Shown piece by piece: positions 9,330 to 17,276 of a DNA stretch of 64,000 nt. The stretch covers positions 32,524-96,523 of the forward strand of contig NZ_JANQBA010000003.1 in the NCBI RefSeq assembly GCF_025490915.1. The letters are read 5' to 3'. Position numbers and translations under genes: made by a program. This stretch comes from Lacticaseibacillus parakribbianus (GTDB taxonomy: Bacteria > Bacillota > Bacilli > Lactobacillales > Lactobacillaceae). Each line of letters begins with the position of its first letter. Position 1 is the first letter of the stretch. The notes under the pieces were generated by a model, which worked only from the letters and a program-made list of their open reading frames with translations, made no database searches and was not told the origin of the DNA.

Positions 9330-10163
9330 TTAAGATTGCTGCTCCCACCACCCCGACTGGTCCGGATGCCGCTGACTGACCCGCCGCTGTGCCTCGCGCA
9401 GCTCTGGCGCCGGAATTGCGTCCAAAACCACACTGGCAAGCTGACGCAACCCGTCATCCCGCTTGGCAGCGGCTAGGCGGCACCCAACGTTTTCCAACAG
9501 CTCAGCCGCCAACGCCACGACCACGGCCCGGCAACATGCCTGATTGAGGCTCTCGACTTTCTCCGGACAACTTTGCCGCGTCATTGGCCTACCGACAAGT
9601 GCCTCACTCAAGGCGCCTAACTCGAGAAGCTTGGCTCGCCACTGCGCGGTGATGCGGTCTTCAACCTGCGCAACGCTGAGCGGTGTGTAGTCAATTTCGC
9701 TCGCCCCGACATTCACTGCATTCGGCGTCAACACCCGGCGAAAGTAGGACCTTCGCTCACCGTGGACGTGTCCATATAATAGTCGCTGATGATGCCACAT
9801 CCCCGGATAATCTAAGACCGGGTAGTGACAAAGCTGGTAACGCAAGTGATTTTCCTTGAAGCTGATCAGCTGCGTGATTTGCTCGAATTGCTCAGAAGCA
9901 ACGCCACAATCGGCCAAAAAGCGGTCGTGATTGCCTCGAACCATCACCTTGCGACCAGGCAGCTGCGCGAGAATAGTCTGTGCGTAGGCTGCATCCTTCA
10001 ATGTGAAGTCGCCCAGAATGTACACGATGTCAACCGGTCGAACCACCCGCCGCCAATTGGCAATCAGCGCAGCGTCCATCGCCTGAACATCTGAAAATGG
10101 CCGGCGATCCGCTTCGATGGTCGCCACGTGGCCAAAGTGCAAATCTGCGATAACATACCTCAT
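9330..10163 (-). CDS. Calcineurin-like metallophosphoesterase with C-terminal extension
   Basis: 277 residues. The N-terminal ~170 residues are a metallophosphoesterase with the dinuclear metal motifs DLHFGH (Asp7, His9), GDF (51-53), GNHD (77-80), His113 and GHVHG (131-135). This pattern is that of the small phosphoesterases related to COG4186. The remaining ~105 residues are not part of that fold. They contain two Cys-rich or helical stretches (ESLNQACCRAVVVALAAELL) that I do not recognise. GAGGGG precedes the ATG at 10163; the upstream gene ends 8 bp before it. The missing substrate specificity cap makes a nucleotide or phosphoprotein substrate impossible to choose. Confidence 0.85.
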   Translation of the reverse strand: MRYVIADLHFGHVATIEADRRPFSDVQAMDAALIANWRRVVRPVDIVYILGDFTLKDAAYAQTILAQLPGRKVMVRGNHDRFLADCGVASEQFEQITQLISFKENHLRYQLCHYPVLDYPGMWHHQRLLYGHVHGERRSYFRRVLTPNAVNVGASEIDYTPLSVAQVEDRITAQWRAKLLELGALSEALVGRPMTRQSCPEKVESLNQACCRAVVVALAAELLENVGCRLAAAKRDDGLRQLASVVLDAIPAPELREAQRRVSQRHPDQSGWWEQQS

Positions 10164-10170
10164 TTTCCCC

Positions 10171-10980
10171 TCAATTCTCGGCGTCCTCGATTGCCTCAAT
10201 CAGCTCCCCCGTGTCGGCGTCCAAAACCGCAATGTTCGGCAGGCGACCGGCCGGACCGCCGTGTAACCCACCGTCGATAAAGAAGCGGGGATATTCGCCT
10301 TCATACTGAACGGTTAGAATGCCATGGGGGCTCGCGACCCGGTTGCGCCGCGTAGCCGGAGCCGCAACGCCGTCATACACCCCCGTAATAAGTGAAGTTG
10401 GTGTATGCCCTGAGATGACGCTGGCACTCAGGGGATTATGTGCCCAGTTGGGTGCCTTAGGGCCATACCAGTATTCCTCGCGCAGCCAGTACTGATCCTG
10501 TCGTGGGGTCAATGCCACTGGGTCGATCAGCGTCAGGTTGAACCCAGCGTGAACAAAGAGGAGTCGCCCAATGCGCAAGTGCAGCGGCAGCCCGGCCAGC
10601 CACACCAGCAGCCGACCATAGCGCTGCCGAACCCGCGCTAACGCCTCGGCCATGCTTGCCGGTGGTCGGATATCTTCGGCAACACATTCGAGAATGAGGT
10701 CCTCGCCTTCCGCGTCGAGCCAGTAGGTGTTTTGACCCTGCATGCTTTCGACCAGGGCGGCGTCGTGGTTCCCTTGAAGCGCAAAAATCCGGTCAGGCTC
10801 ATCACGCTGCATCCGATAAATCGTCTCGGCCACCTTCAAGCCCGTATGGTGGTGATAACTATCTTGGTAGTCGCCACCAAAAACGACCGGCGCCGCAGGA
10901 TACTGGTTTCGCACCTCGGCCAGCAGCGGGAAACTCATCACCTGGCCGTGCAAATCGCTCAGTGCAATGACTGGTCTCAT
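10171..10980 (-). CDS. PPP-type metallophosphatase
   Basis: 269 residues with the serine/threonine phosphatase (PPP) order of motifs: SDLHG (residues 8-12), GDYQD (36-40), GNHD (70-73), FVHAG (142-146) and SGHTPT (190-195). The canonical GDxVDRG is altered to GDYQDSY, losing the Arg that contacts phosphate in many PPP enzymes, and GNHE is GNHD. It is closely related in layout to the protein at 13249 (both have the GGYWYxP/EEYWYGP and GHTPT-IxGxY segments and an IDGG...NIxVxD end), so the two are probably paralogues. It is spaced 13 bp from the upstream gene. Confidence 0.87.
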   Translation of the reverse strand: MRPVIALSDLHGQVMSFPLLAEVRNQYPAAPVVFGGDYQDSYHHHTGLKVAETIYRMQRDEPDRIFALQGNHDAALVESMQGQNTYWLDAEGEDLILECVAEDIRPPASMAEALARVRQRYGRLLVWLAGLPLHLRIGRLLFVHAGFNLTLIDPVALTPRQDQYWLREEYWYGPKAPNWAHNPLSASVISGHTPTSLITGVYDGVAAPATRRNRVASPHGILTVQYEGEYPRFFIDGGLHGGPAGRLPNIAVLDADTGELIEAIEDAEN

Positions 10981-10993
10981 CTCAAACCGCCTC

Positions 10994-12454
10994 TCAGAAT
11001 TGCCCCCGCATCACGACCTCCTGATCGGAGAACCGCTTGCGAATGTGCAGCGCGTAGCCCTTGCCCTCGATTTCCAAATACCTAATGGTGGTCGTGTTGG
11101 AATCCGCCAGATTAACCGCTGCGACTTCTCTGTCGGCATTACTTAACACCGTGTGATCGAACTGATTGCGATGACCGTGAATGGACACAGCCCAATCAAT
11201 CTCCTCGCTTTGAGTCCAGGCCATGTCGATGTCGCGATCGTATGCCGTGGTCCCAGGTGCTTTTGCGCCGTAAACAAACACCTCGGTGGGAGCCAGCGCG
11301 ATGCGCAAGCCGGTCACCGATTTAGCACTCCACTCCGCAACCAGCCCTGGTTCCACTCCGGCATGACTCATAAGCAACTTACGCATCCGATACTTCACCG
11401 CGTGGTACGTCCCTAGGCCGCCAATGAAAGCCTGGACCTCCTCGGTCGTGATGCCTGCCTCCGCGAACTGCGTCACCGTCTCCTGCTCAATGCCGCCGGT
11501 CATCCCGCGGCCTTCCACCAACGCCTTGCGAAGCGCCAGTTCATGATTCCCGCACAGTAAGCGAAGCCGATTAATCTGCGACGTCAAAAGCTTAAAAACG
11601 GCCACGTTCTGGGGGCCGCGATCAAAATAGTCGCCAAGCAGGGTAATATCCGAGTGTGGATGGGCCGCTAGTATCTCCGCAAGATCATCCGCATCCCCGT
11701 GAACGTCGCCGATAATGAGTAGCGGTTGGTCGTTGGTGCCAAAATCGGAGTCGGTTCTCGCACGTTGGAAGCGCAGCGGCTCATCTACCTCGGCGAAGAA
11801 CTGCTCAGGCGTCAGTGCCTCCCATTCCTGATCGGCCCAAGGGGCGTTATCGTAACGATCCAAGGCATCGAGAATGGCAGTCTCACCGCCGATAACTTTG
11901 GAGATGGTTCCTGGAAAACGCTTGTCCAGCCGCCGCTTCAGCAGTTTGATGGCGCCTTGGCTCGCTTGGACGTGGTAATCGCTGCCGTTGACCGTCATTC
12001 GGTCCTCCAGCCACTCCCGAATTGGCACGCCCTCCTTTTCGGCCTCTTTCATCGCATCACGAAGCGTCTGCCACTCCAATTGCTCGCGGTTCGCGGCCAG
12101 CAGTGGTGCTGCAAAGTCGACCAGGCGAATCTGATAGCCCAGGGCCGGATTGAGTTGCCTCAGCAACTTCAGCCCGTGCTTGCCAGTCGCACCCAGGACA
12201 ACGGTCGGATCTCCCGCCTCAAGTCGCAGCATCAACGCTTTTTCGAACATCTCCCGAGCGGACTTGGCCCCGGCCTTGCTGTAAGCCAGCTTCACCTTAC
12301 CCTCGCCATCCAACTCAAGCTGTGGCGCCCCGGTCGCCGTCCGAAAAGCCGCCGCACTGACGCAATAATCGGTCAACCCGTGGTCGGCCAACGTTTTGCT
12401 TACTTCCTGCCCCGGTAAATCCACGATGACATAAAGAACGCGTGTCGTTTCCAT
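10994..12454 (-). CDS. Kinase-like domain with broken P-loop fused to a PPP-type phosphatase (Pnkp-like layout)
   Basis: 486 residues. The C-terminal half has a full PPP motif set: GDVHG (249-253), GDYFDRG (274-280), GNHE (302-305), SHAG and HGHR. The N-terminal ~230 residues resemble the placing of the kinase domain of bacterial polynucleotide kinase-phosphatases. There is a hydrophobic strand, a glycine turn at residues 11-21, a segment with ARL/RLEAGDPTVVLGATG, and a helical arm before the phosphatase. The Walker A motif is not intact: DLPGQEVSKT keeps Lys-Thr but lacks the GxxxxGK spacing. It is therefore probably not an active kinase. The similarity to Pnkp is structural inference, not a clear sequence match. 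AAGGAG precedes the ATG at 12454. Confidence 0.8.
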   Translation of the reverse strand: METTRVLYVIVDLPGQEVSKTLADHGLTDYCVSAAAFRTATGAPQLELDGEGKVKLAYSKAGAKSAREMFEKALMLRLEAGDPTVVLGATGKHGLKLLRQLNPALGYQIRLVDFAAPLLAANREQLEWQTLRDAMKEAEKEGVPIREWLEDRMTVNGSDYHVQASQGAIKLLKRRLDKRFPGTISKVIGGETAILDALDRYDNAPWADQEWEALTPEQFFAEVDEPLRFQRARTDSDFGTNDQPLLIIGDVHGDADDLAEILAAHPHSDITLLGDYFDRGPQNVAVFKLLTSQINRLRLLCGNHELALRKALVEGRGMTGGIEQETVTQFAEAGITTEEVQAFIGGLGTYHAVKYRMRKLLMSHAGVEPGLVAEWSAKSVTGLRIALAPTEVFVYGAKAPGTTAYDRDIDMAWTQSEEIDWAVSIHGHRNQFDHTVLSNADREVAAVNLADSNTTTIRYLEIEGKGYALHIRKRFSDQEVVMRGQF

Positions 12455-12465
12455 TTTGTTCTCCT

Positions 12466-13227
12466 TCAGTCCTGTTCCAGAAGTACCCGCACCCCATCTT
12501 CGCACAGTTCTTCGTAGCGCTTGCCCCGAACCCGTAGAACCGGAACAACGTGGCTTCTCAGCGTGGTCCCGTCGATATAAAAATGGCTCTTGCCGTCGCA
12601 GTAGAGATGCCCCTCAAAGCCACGGTCCCCGGCCACCTCTGCGGCGCTGACGTGACCCGCAATGATGATCTTGGCAAATCTGCCTGTTGTCGCCGGATAC
12701 TTGCCGGTCAGAACCTCATCCGGCGTCCCCATGCGCCACCACGGACCGGCCGCCTCGTCAATTCCGGCGTGAACTAGGATTTGCGCATCCAATTCCGTGA
12801 CGAGTGGTCGTGATTGCAACCAGGTCAAAAGCCTTCGGTGATGCGCAAGCAACGCTTGGCGAACCAGCTGACGACTCTGCTGCACGTTGGCCTGCATCGC
12901 TTGCAACAATGCCTGCCACTGGTCCGGTGAAAAGAAGCTCAGCGTCGTCTTGAATTGGACGTCTTGGGTCAGCCAGTCCAGCGTATCCTCACCAAACAAA
13001 AAATCCAGAAACATCGCCTCGTGATTACCCAGCTGAACCGTAACCTGGTTCGACCTCTTGGCGAGCTCAAAGGCGCGTTGCAGACAGCCGTAGCTGTGCT
13101 CACCACAATCAATCAGGTCCCCGAGGATGTAGCACGTGGTCTTCGGGTCAGTGAACAGAATCAGCGCAAGTGCCGCGTCAAAGGCGGCCAAGTCACCATG
13201 AACGTCACTGAGACAATAAAGTGCCAT
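12466..13227 (-). CDS. PPP-type metallophosphatase
   Basis: 253 residues. Motifs: SDVHG (7-11), GDLIDCG (36-42), GNHE (67-70), LVHAG and AGHVSA. Between GNHE and the HAG motif is a ~75-residue helical insert rich in Gln (QWQALLQAMQANVQQSRQL), longer than in compact PPP enzymes, which may cap the active site. GGGAGG lies upstream of the ATG at 13227. The stop is 11 bp before the next gene, so translation is probably coupled. Confidence 0.87.
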   Translation of the reverse strand: MALYCLSDVHGDLAAFDAALALILFTDPKTTCYILGDLIDCGEHSYGCLQRAFELAKRSNQVTVQLGNHEAMFLDFLFGEDTLDWLTQDVQFKTTLSFFSPDQWQALLQAMQANVQQSRQLVRQALLAHHRRLLTWLQSRPLVTELDAQILVHAGIDEAAGPWWRMGTPDEVLTGKYPATTGRFAKIIIAGHVSAAEVAGDRGFEGHLYCDGKSHFYIDGTTLRSHVVPVLRVRGKRYEELCEDGVRVLLEQD

Positions 13228-13248
13228 CAAAGCCTCCCATCGACTCTG

Positions 13249-14073
13249 TCAATCCTCCACCGCATCCATCAACAGCCCAGTCTCGCTGTCAAAGACCCCA
13301 ATGTTGCCGAGCAAACGCGGGTCGCGGCCGCCTGCCCCGCCATCAATCAGGTAACGCGGCGGCTCGCCGGGATACTGAATGGCGTAGATCGGGTTGCGTG
13401 GTGAAGCTAACTTGGCGGCTCTAACGTCGCCGTGGTAACGTCCCGCTATCATCCCCGTGGGGGTGTGACCTGCAACCACGGTGCGGCCGAAGCGATTGTG
13501 ATCGAATACCTGCCAGTTGTTTGGGTCATACCAGTACCCACCGCGCAGCCACAGATAGTCGGCAACGGTGCTGTCCTCAAAGGGGTGATTGCTGGTCTGA
13601 TCGAGGCCGGCGTGAACGAACGTCAGCCTGCCAACCGACCAGCTCATCGGCAATGCGGCGGTCCAATCGAGTAGCGTCGGTTCCCGGGCGAGCAACGCCT
13701 GCCTCACTGCCAGCGCCAGTTGCTCACTGGCATACGGCACCTCACGGGTTGGCGATAGCCCCAGCCGCTTCGCCTCAGCGGCAAGTGTGGCTGCCCCACC
13801 GTAGTGCAACCAATCGCGCTTGGCAGGGTCGCTGAAAAACGATACGGCCCCGTATTCGTGGTTGCCCATCAAAGCCTTGGTGTGAAGCGGGTCGGCCTCC
13901 TCAATCGCGCGAATTTCCGCCAGCAGCGCCAACCCGGGATTGTCGTCACCGAAGCAGTCGATGTAGTCCCCGATGAACACCGTCGTCGCCTCAGGGTATC
14001 GGGCCTGAACCCTGCGCAGGCGCGGCAATACCGCGAGCTGACCGTGCAGATCCCCCAATGCGATAACGATCAT
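13249..14073 (-). CDS. PPP-type metallophosphatase
   Basis: 274 residues with GDLHG (7-11), GDYID (35-39), GNHE (70-73), FVHAG and AGHTPTG, followed by an IDGG...NIGVFD terminal strand pair. Same subfamily as the protein at 10171, but GNHE is canonical here. It lies 15 bp after the zinc-ribbon gene and 21 bp before the next phosphatase. In Firmicutes related PPP proteins act on phosphoproteins or on dinucleoside polyphosphates (PrpE/ApaH type). Which applies here cannot be decided. Confidence 0.87.
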   Translation of the reverse strand: MIVIALGDLHGQLAVLPRLRRVQARYPEATTVFIGDYIDCFGDDNPGLALLAEIRAIEEADPLHTKALMGNHEYGAVSFFSDPAKRDWLHYGGAATLAAEAKRLGLSPTREVPYASEQLALAVRQALLAREPTLLDWTAALPMSWSVGRLTFVHAGLDQTSNHPFEDSTVADYLWLRGGYWYDPNNWQVFDHNRFGRTVVAGHTPTGMIAGRYHGDVRAAKLASPRNPIYAIQYPGEPPRYLIDGGAGGRDPRLLGNIGVFDSETGLLMDAVED

Positions 14074-14088
14074 CCCGCAACCCCCTCA

Positions 14089-14391
14089 TCAACTTTCATC
14101 CGTCAAACACCGGCCCAGGAGGCTGGCGGGTTCTGCCAAAATGCGCTGGACCGTTCGCTGATGGTGTGGTGGCAGTGCATCCAGTGGCACATGCAGCGCC
14201 GCCAGCTGCCACCAAGCGGTTGTCTCAATTCCACACTGTCCACATGTCCGGGGACTGACAACCCCGAATGTGCCCAGCCGCGGTGGGTAATCCCAGCCGT
14301 CGTCGAAGGCTTCCTCCGGCGTTGCGTAGTGAGCGACTCGGCCACAGTGCTCGCATACATACGCCATTCGTGCTAGTTCTTCCGCCGTCAA
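14089..14391 (-). CDS. Small zinc-ribbon protein
   Basis: 100 residues with two CxxC knuckles, CEHC near residue 13 and CGQC near residue 50, which should form one zinc ribbon. The C-terminal 40 residues are helical and basic. No enzyme motif is visible. Its ATG overlaps the stop codon of the upstream gene (ATGA at 14388-14391), so the two are translationally coupled. A role as adaptor or nucleic-acid-binding partner of the phosphatases is possible but unproven. Confidence 0.7.
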   Translation of the reverse strand: MTAEELARMAYVCEHCGRVAHYATPEEAFDDGWDYPPRLGTFGVVSPRTCGQCGIETTAWWQLAALHVPLDALPPHHQRTVQRILAEPASLLGRCLTDES

Positions 14392-15038
14392 TCGTCATCC
14401 CTCGTTTCTGTCAGAATGAGCCGCCAATGCGCGACGTCAATGTCATACAGACCATCCTCGGCTACCACTTGCGGGGTGGGACCCAGGAATAACGGTCCCA
14501 GCGGTCGCAACTGAATGCGGTCCTTCAGCGACTCAATCTGATCCAGCAAGTCGTACGAAAGGTACAACCCGCCGCCCAGCCGAGACACTTCGCCGACGAA
14601 AAAGGAACCAATAATTGGTTCCAAAAAAGTCTGGCTTGGGCCGTATATTTTAGCCGGCAGTTCCGAGACCTGCTGGTAGAGTTGATTAGGTGCGGTGAGC
14701 TGCACCGCGGTGACCGCATCGTTGCTCTTGACGTTAGTGCGGTTGCTCGCAATGAAGAGCTGTCCATTATTGATGGGCACAGCCCCTTGTGGAATGTTAA
14801 GGCAAGGTTGAAGCCAATGTTCCGCCGAATTGATCAGGACATCGCGTGGCCACGGACTACGGGTCTGCCCCACAATCTCAGAATAGTCCAAAAATGCTCG
14901 CCGTACGTATAGGTTCCCCCCCGTGCCACCATTGGCGTATAACTGCCATTCCGAACTCGGCGGGGTCTCAAACATCGTAAACTCAAGCACATTCGTGTCG
15001 GGCAGGGTGACAGTGTTGCCATCAACGCTAATTGCCAT
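14388..15038 (-). CDS. Unknown protein, first gene of the phosphoesterase operon
   Basis: 217 residues, not recognised. It looks beta-rich with alternating hydrophobic residues (MAISVDGNTVTLPDTN at the start, YLSYDLLDQIESL later), has a single Cys, and has no signal peptide or membrane helix. The ATG at 15038 is preferred because GGAGG lies 9 bp upstream; the ATG at 15044 is only 3 bp from it. It is the first gene after the consensus promoter at 15153-15180, behind a ~100-nt leader with a GC-rich hairpin (15102-15129). Confidence 0.65.
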   Translation of the reverse strand: MAISVDGNTVTLPDTNVLEFTMFETPPSSEWQLYANGGTGGNLYVRRAFLDYSEIVGQTRSPWPRDVLINSAEHWLQPCLNIPQGAVPINNGQLFIASNRTNVKSNDAVTAVQLTAPNQLYQQVSELPAKIYGPSQTFLEPIIGSFFVGEVSRLGGGLYLSYDLLDQIESLKDRIQLRPLGPLFLGPTPQVVAEDGLYDIDVAHWRLILTETRDDD

Positions 15039-15101
15039 TCGCATAGGCCTCCATGATTGACTGGAACACGGGCTCATCGGTCAATGCTGGGGTGGTTCAA
15101 C

Positions 15102-15129
15102 GAGGGCGGGAGTGAGGTACCCCGCCCTT
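15102..15129 (-). promoter_or_regulatory. GC-rich hairpin in the operon leader
   Basis: AAGGGCGGG pairs with CCCGCCCT in the transcript between the promoter and the first gene. No T-run follows, so it is not a simple terminator. It could stabilise or attenuate the mRNA. Confidence 0.35.
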
Positions 15130-15152
15130 GATGAAGCCATCCAGCAAGAGTC

Positions 15153-15180
15153 ATTATACGCGGCTGGATTGTTTTGTCAA
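15153..15180 (-). promoter_or_regulatory. Consensus sigma-A promoter of the phosphoesterase operon
   Basis: On the minus strand TTGACA (15180-15175), a 16-bp spacer and TATAAT (15158-15153). Both hexamers match consensus exactly, so the operon is probably well expressed or held by a repressor. Transcription would begin near 15146. Confidence 0.85.
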
Positions 15181-15204
15181 GTTTATGTCCATATATTATG
15201 TGTT

Positions 15205-15750
15205 TTAACTTTTTATCGTAAGATTACGCAATTCGATCTTCAACTGCTTCATCAGCATTTCGACGGTCGCTTGCCGGCCCGGGGCGGTCATGGCCAGAAT
15301 GGCCTGGGTGTATTGGTCAATCAGCGAATCGAGGGCATGGGCGTCTACCGTCGGCACCACCATTTTTTTCGGCATCATCTCGGCATCGAAGTACTTGATA
15401 TAGGCGGCCTTCAGCAGGTAGCTGATTTGTGTTCCACGTTTGAGAATGTTTGCACCCAGTTCTTGCCGAATCTGGACATTCAGATCATCAAGTTCTTTTT
15501 GAATCTGAGTCTCCAACGGAATCTGAATCTTGATAGCCGATGGCTTGAGGTCAAACTGCTTCAGCTCGGGCAGTGCGTAGTCACGAATGGCTGCCCAGTC
15601 GCCAGGCATCACCCAAGACGCGTCCTGATAGGCCGCAGTCAGGGTATCGGCCTTGCTGAAGCTGACACCGCGCTGTTGCTGATAGTAATCGCTCATAAAC
15701 GCCAACAAATTGGCAGTTTCCAGACTCACCCGAGCGCTAAAATTTTGCAT
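15205..15750 (-). CDS. Helical protein of unknown function
   Basis: 181 residues, predicted mostly helical, with a long Gln/Leu/Lys heptad-like stretch (about residues 80-125) that may be a coiled coil. No catalytic motif, signal or membrane segment is evident. GGAGG lies upstream of the ATG at 15750. Because the strong promoter of the phosphatase operon lies between this gene and the next one, it is probably a separate unit, although read-through is possible. Confidence 0.6.
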   Translation of the reverse strand: MQNFSARVSLETANLLAFMSDYYQQQRGVSFSKADTLTAAYQDASWVMPGDWAAIRDYALPELKQFDLKPSAIKIQIPLETQIQKELDDLNVQIRQELGANILKRGTQISYLLKAAYIKYFDAEMMPKKMVVPTVDAHALDSLIDQYTQAILAMTAPGRQATVEMLMKQLKIELRNLTIKS

Positions 15751-15789
15751 GAGAACCTCCGAGTATTTTTCCCCATTTTACCACCAGGG

Positions 15790-16310
15790 GAGTGGCGGCG
15801 GCTAGTGACGAAGGAAAGCATGGCGGGGGCCCGCAGAAAAACTAACTAGATTTGAAACCTTGAAAATGGTCAACGGGGCAAGATGTCTCCTGCTCGATGA
15901 AAAATAAACGTTTTGGAGGAACCTAGTATCTTCCATTCGCGAAATATAGACGTCATTTTCATTGGCTCTGCATTGAAACCGATTCGGTATTTATCTGATG
16001 TCGCTTGGTAATCTCTGATTCCAGTGATACTCAAATATTAATGATTACTAGTTCGAGCTCGAAGCGTTTCAATTTTGACAGAGCACAATTTAAGCCTCAT
16101 CTTATTTTGCTCAACGAACATGCTTAGAAAACATAGCTAAGGTGATTATCTTGCCGAACCCGATAGCAACCACTCATTCGTAATGGATAGTCAATATTGG
16201 TGTTATGCTAAGCAAGAATACTGTGCCTCATAGTTCGCTTGATTTCGTTTATTTGCTCACATTAAAAATTGAATTTCTATGATATATACTCATACGTTCA
16301 GTAGTACCTG
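15790..16310. other. AT-rich stretch without a gene
   Basis: About 520 bp, much richer in A+T than the host DNA on the left. Only short frames with stops occur. It marks the left border of a foreign-looking segment (to about 18.3 kb). It may hold a decayed gene, but I see no recognisable remnant, RNA or repeat. Confidence 0.5.
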
Positions 16311-17234
16311 CTATTGGAGTAAACTATCAATTACGCTCCGCTTACATTTCCTGTAACGGATAATCAGATCAAGATATTCCTGGATGCGGATCTCACCACC
16401 GCTTATAATCGGCTTACTCCCGCTTACGACCATATCATTAATAAGATTACGATCATTAATAAGAAACATCTGGTTGCAGTAATCCTCTAAATTTTCGAAC
16501 AGATTTAGAAAATTCAATAATTGGATTTCATTACCTCTTCCGTTGGATATAACAAGAAACTCTTTTCTCCCTTTTTCGGGTACTTCTGAATCGTTTTTAG
16601 TGTTATTTTTCCACTCATAGTAATAGCTAAGGATGGATATTAGCGTATCCTGGCGATCAAGTTGCTCTCCACCCATTCCAATCCCCGACTCAGAGACGCG
16701 AACAGATCCTTTCAAGTTATTCATTGAACCAGATCTAGGCATTAGACTCATGTTGATTAACGTATGATTTTGCAAATGAAGCGTCATAAGTTGATTTAGC
16801 AAGCTATTGGAATCTTTTAGTTTACCAGATTCTGTATATTGGACTAGCTTCTCGTCCTTAAAATTAAAATCCGTATCACCAGCCAACTTATCTGTATATT
16901 GGACTAGCTTCTCGTCCTTAAAATTAAAATCCGTATCACCAGCCAACTTAAATGAAGGACCAAGTTTAGTTTCGTCTGACTTGCTTCGGCCACTTTCCGT
17001 TATGCCGAGCACAAAAGCCAGCCGCGAATATCCTTTTGAATAAAACCTTTTTGTTTTGTTCAAGTTCAAAGCAAACAGATCATTGAATTGGTTGCCTACC
17101 TTATTCCAATGTGCTGAATAAATCTTTTGAAAATATTTTAACGCCTCCGGCGAAGAATCAGGATCGAATAAATATGTTTCGTTCTTAAATTCCTGCCACT
17201 CTTTAATTGTTTTATCAATATTTCGAGAGATCAA
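16311..17234 (-). CDS. Unknown protein with a recent 20-residue internal duplication
   Basis: 307 residues, AT-rich codons, not recognised. It has a charged N-terminal helix (MISRNIDKTIKEWQEFKNE), a Lys/Asn-rich middle, and a mixed C-terminal domain containing FLVISNGRGNEIQLLNFLNLF. A perfect in-frame 60-bp tandem duplication (16831-16950) doubles the segment with DFNFKDEKLVQYT. AGGAGG lies upstream of the ATG at 17234. It forms an operon with the gene at 17277. Composition unlike the flanking host genes points to transfer. A phage-defence role is conceivable from the context of two AT-rich unknown genes, but no defence domain is seen. Confidence 0.65.
   Translation of the reverse strand: MISRNIDKTIKEWQEFKNETYLFDPDSSPEALKYFQKIYSAHWNKVGNQFNDLFALNLNKTKRFYSKGYSRLAFVLGITESGRSKSDETKLGPSFKLAGDTDFNFKDEKLVQYTDKLAGDTDFNFKDEKLVQYTESGKLKDSNSLLNQLMTLHLQNHTLINMSLMPRSGSMNNLKGSVRVSESGIGMGGEQLDRQDTLISILSYYYEWKNNTKNDSEVPEKGRKEFLVISNGRGNEIQLLNFLNLFENLEDYCNQMFLINDRNLINDMVVSGSKPIISGGEIRIQEYLDLIIRYRKCKRSVIDSLLQ
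16831..16950. repeat. Perfect 2 x 60-bp tandem duplication inside a gene
   Basis: 16831-16890 and 16891-16950 are identical. Sixty bp is a multiple of three, so the frame is kept and 20 residues are repeated. Complete identity suggests a very recent slippage or recombination event, or possibly an assembly artefact. Confidence 0.95.
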
Positions 17235-17276
17235 TTACGTGCCTCCTAGCCAGAACTCACTTCAACATTTTTACGC

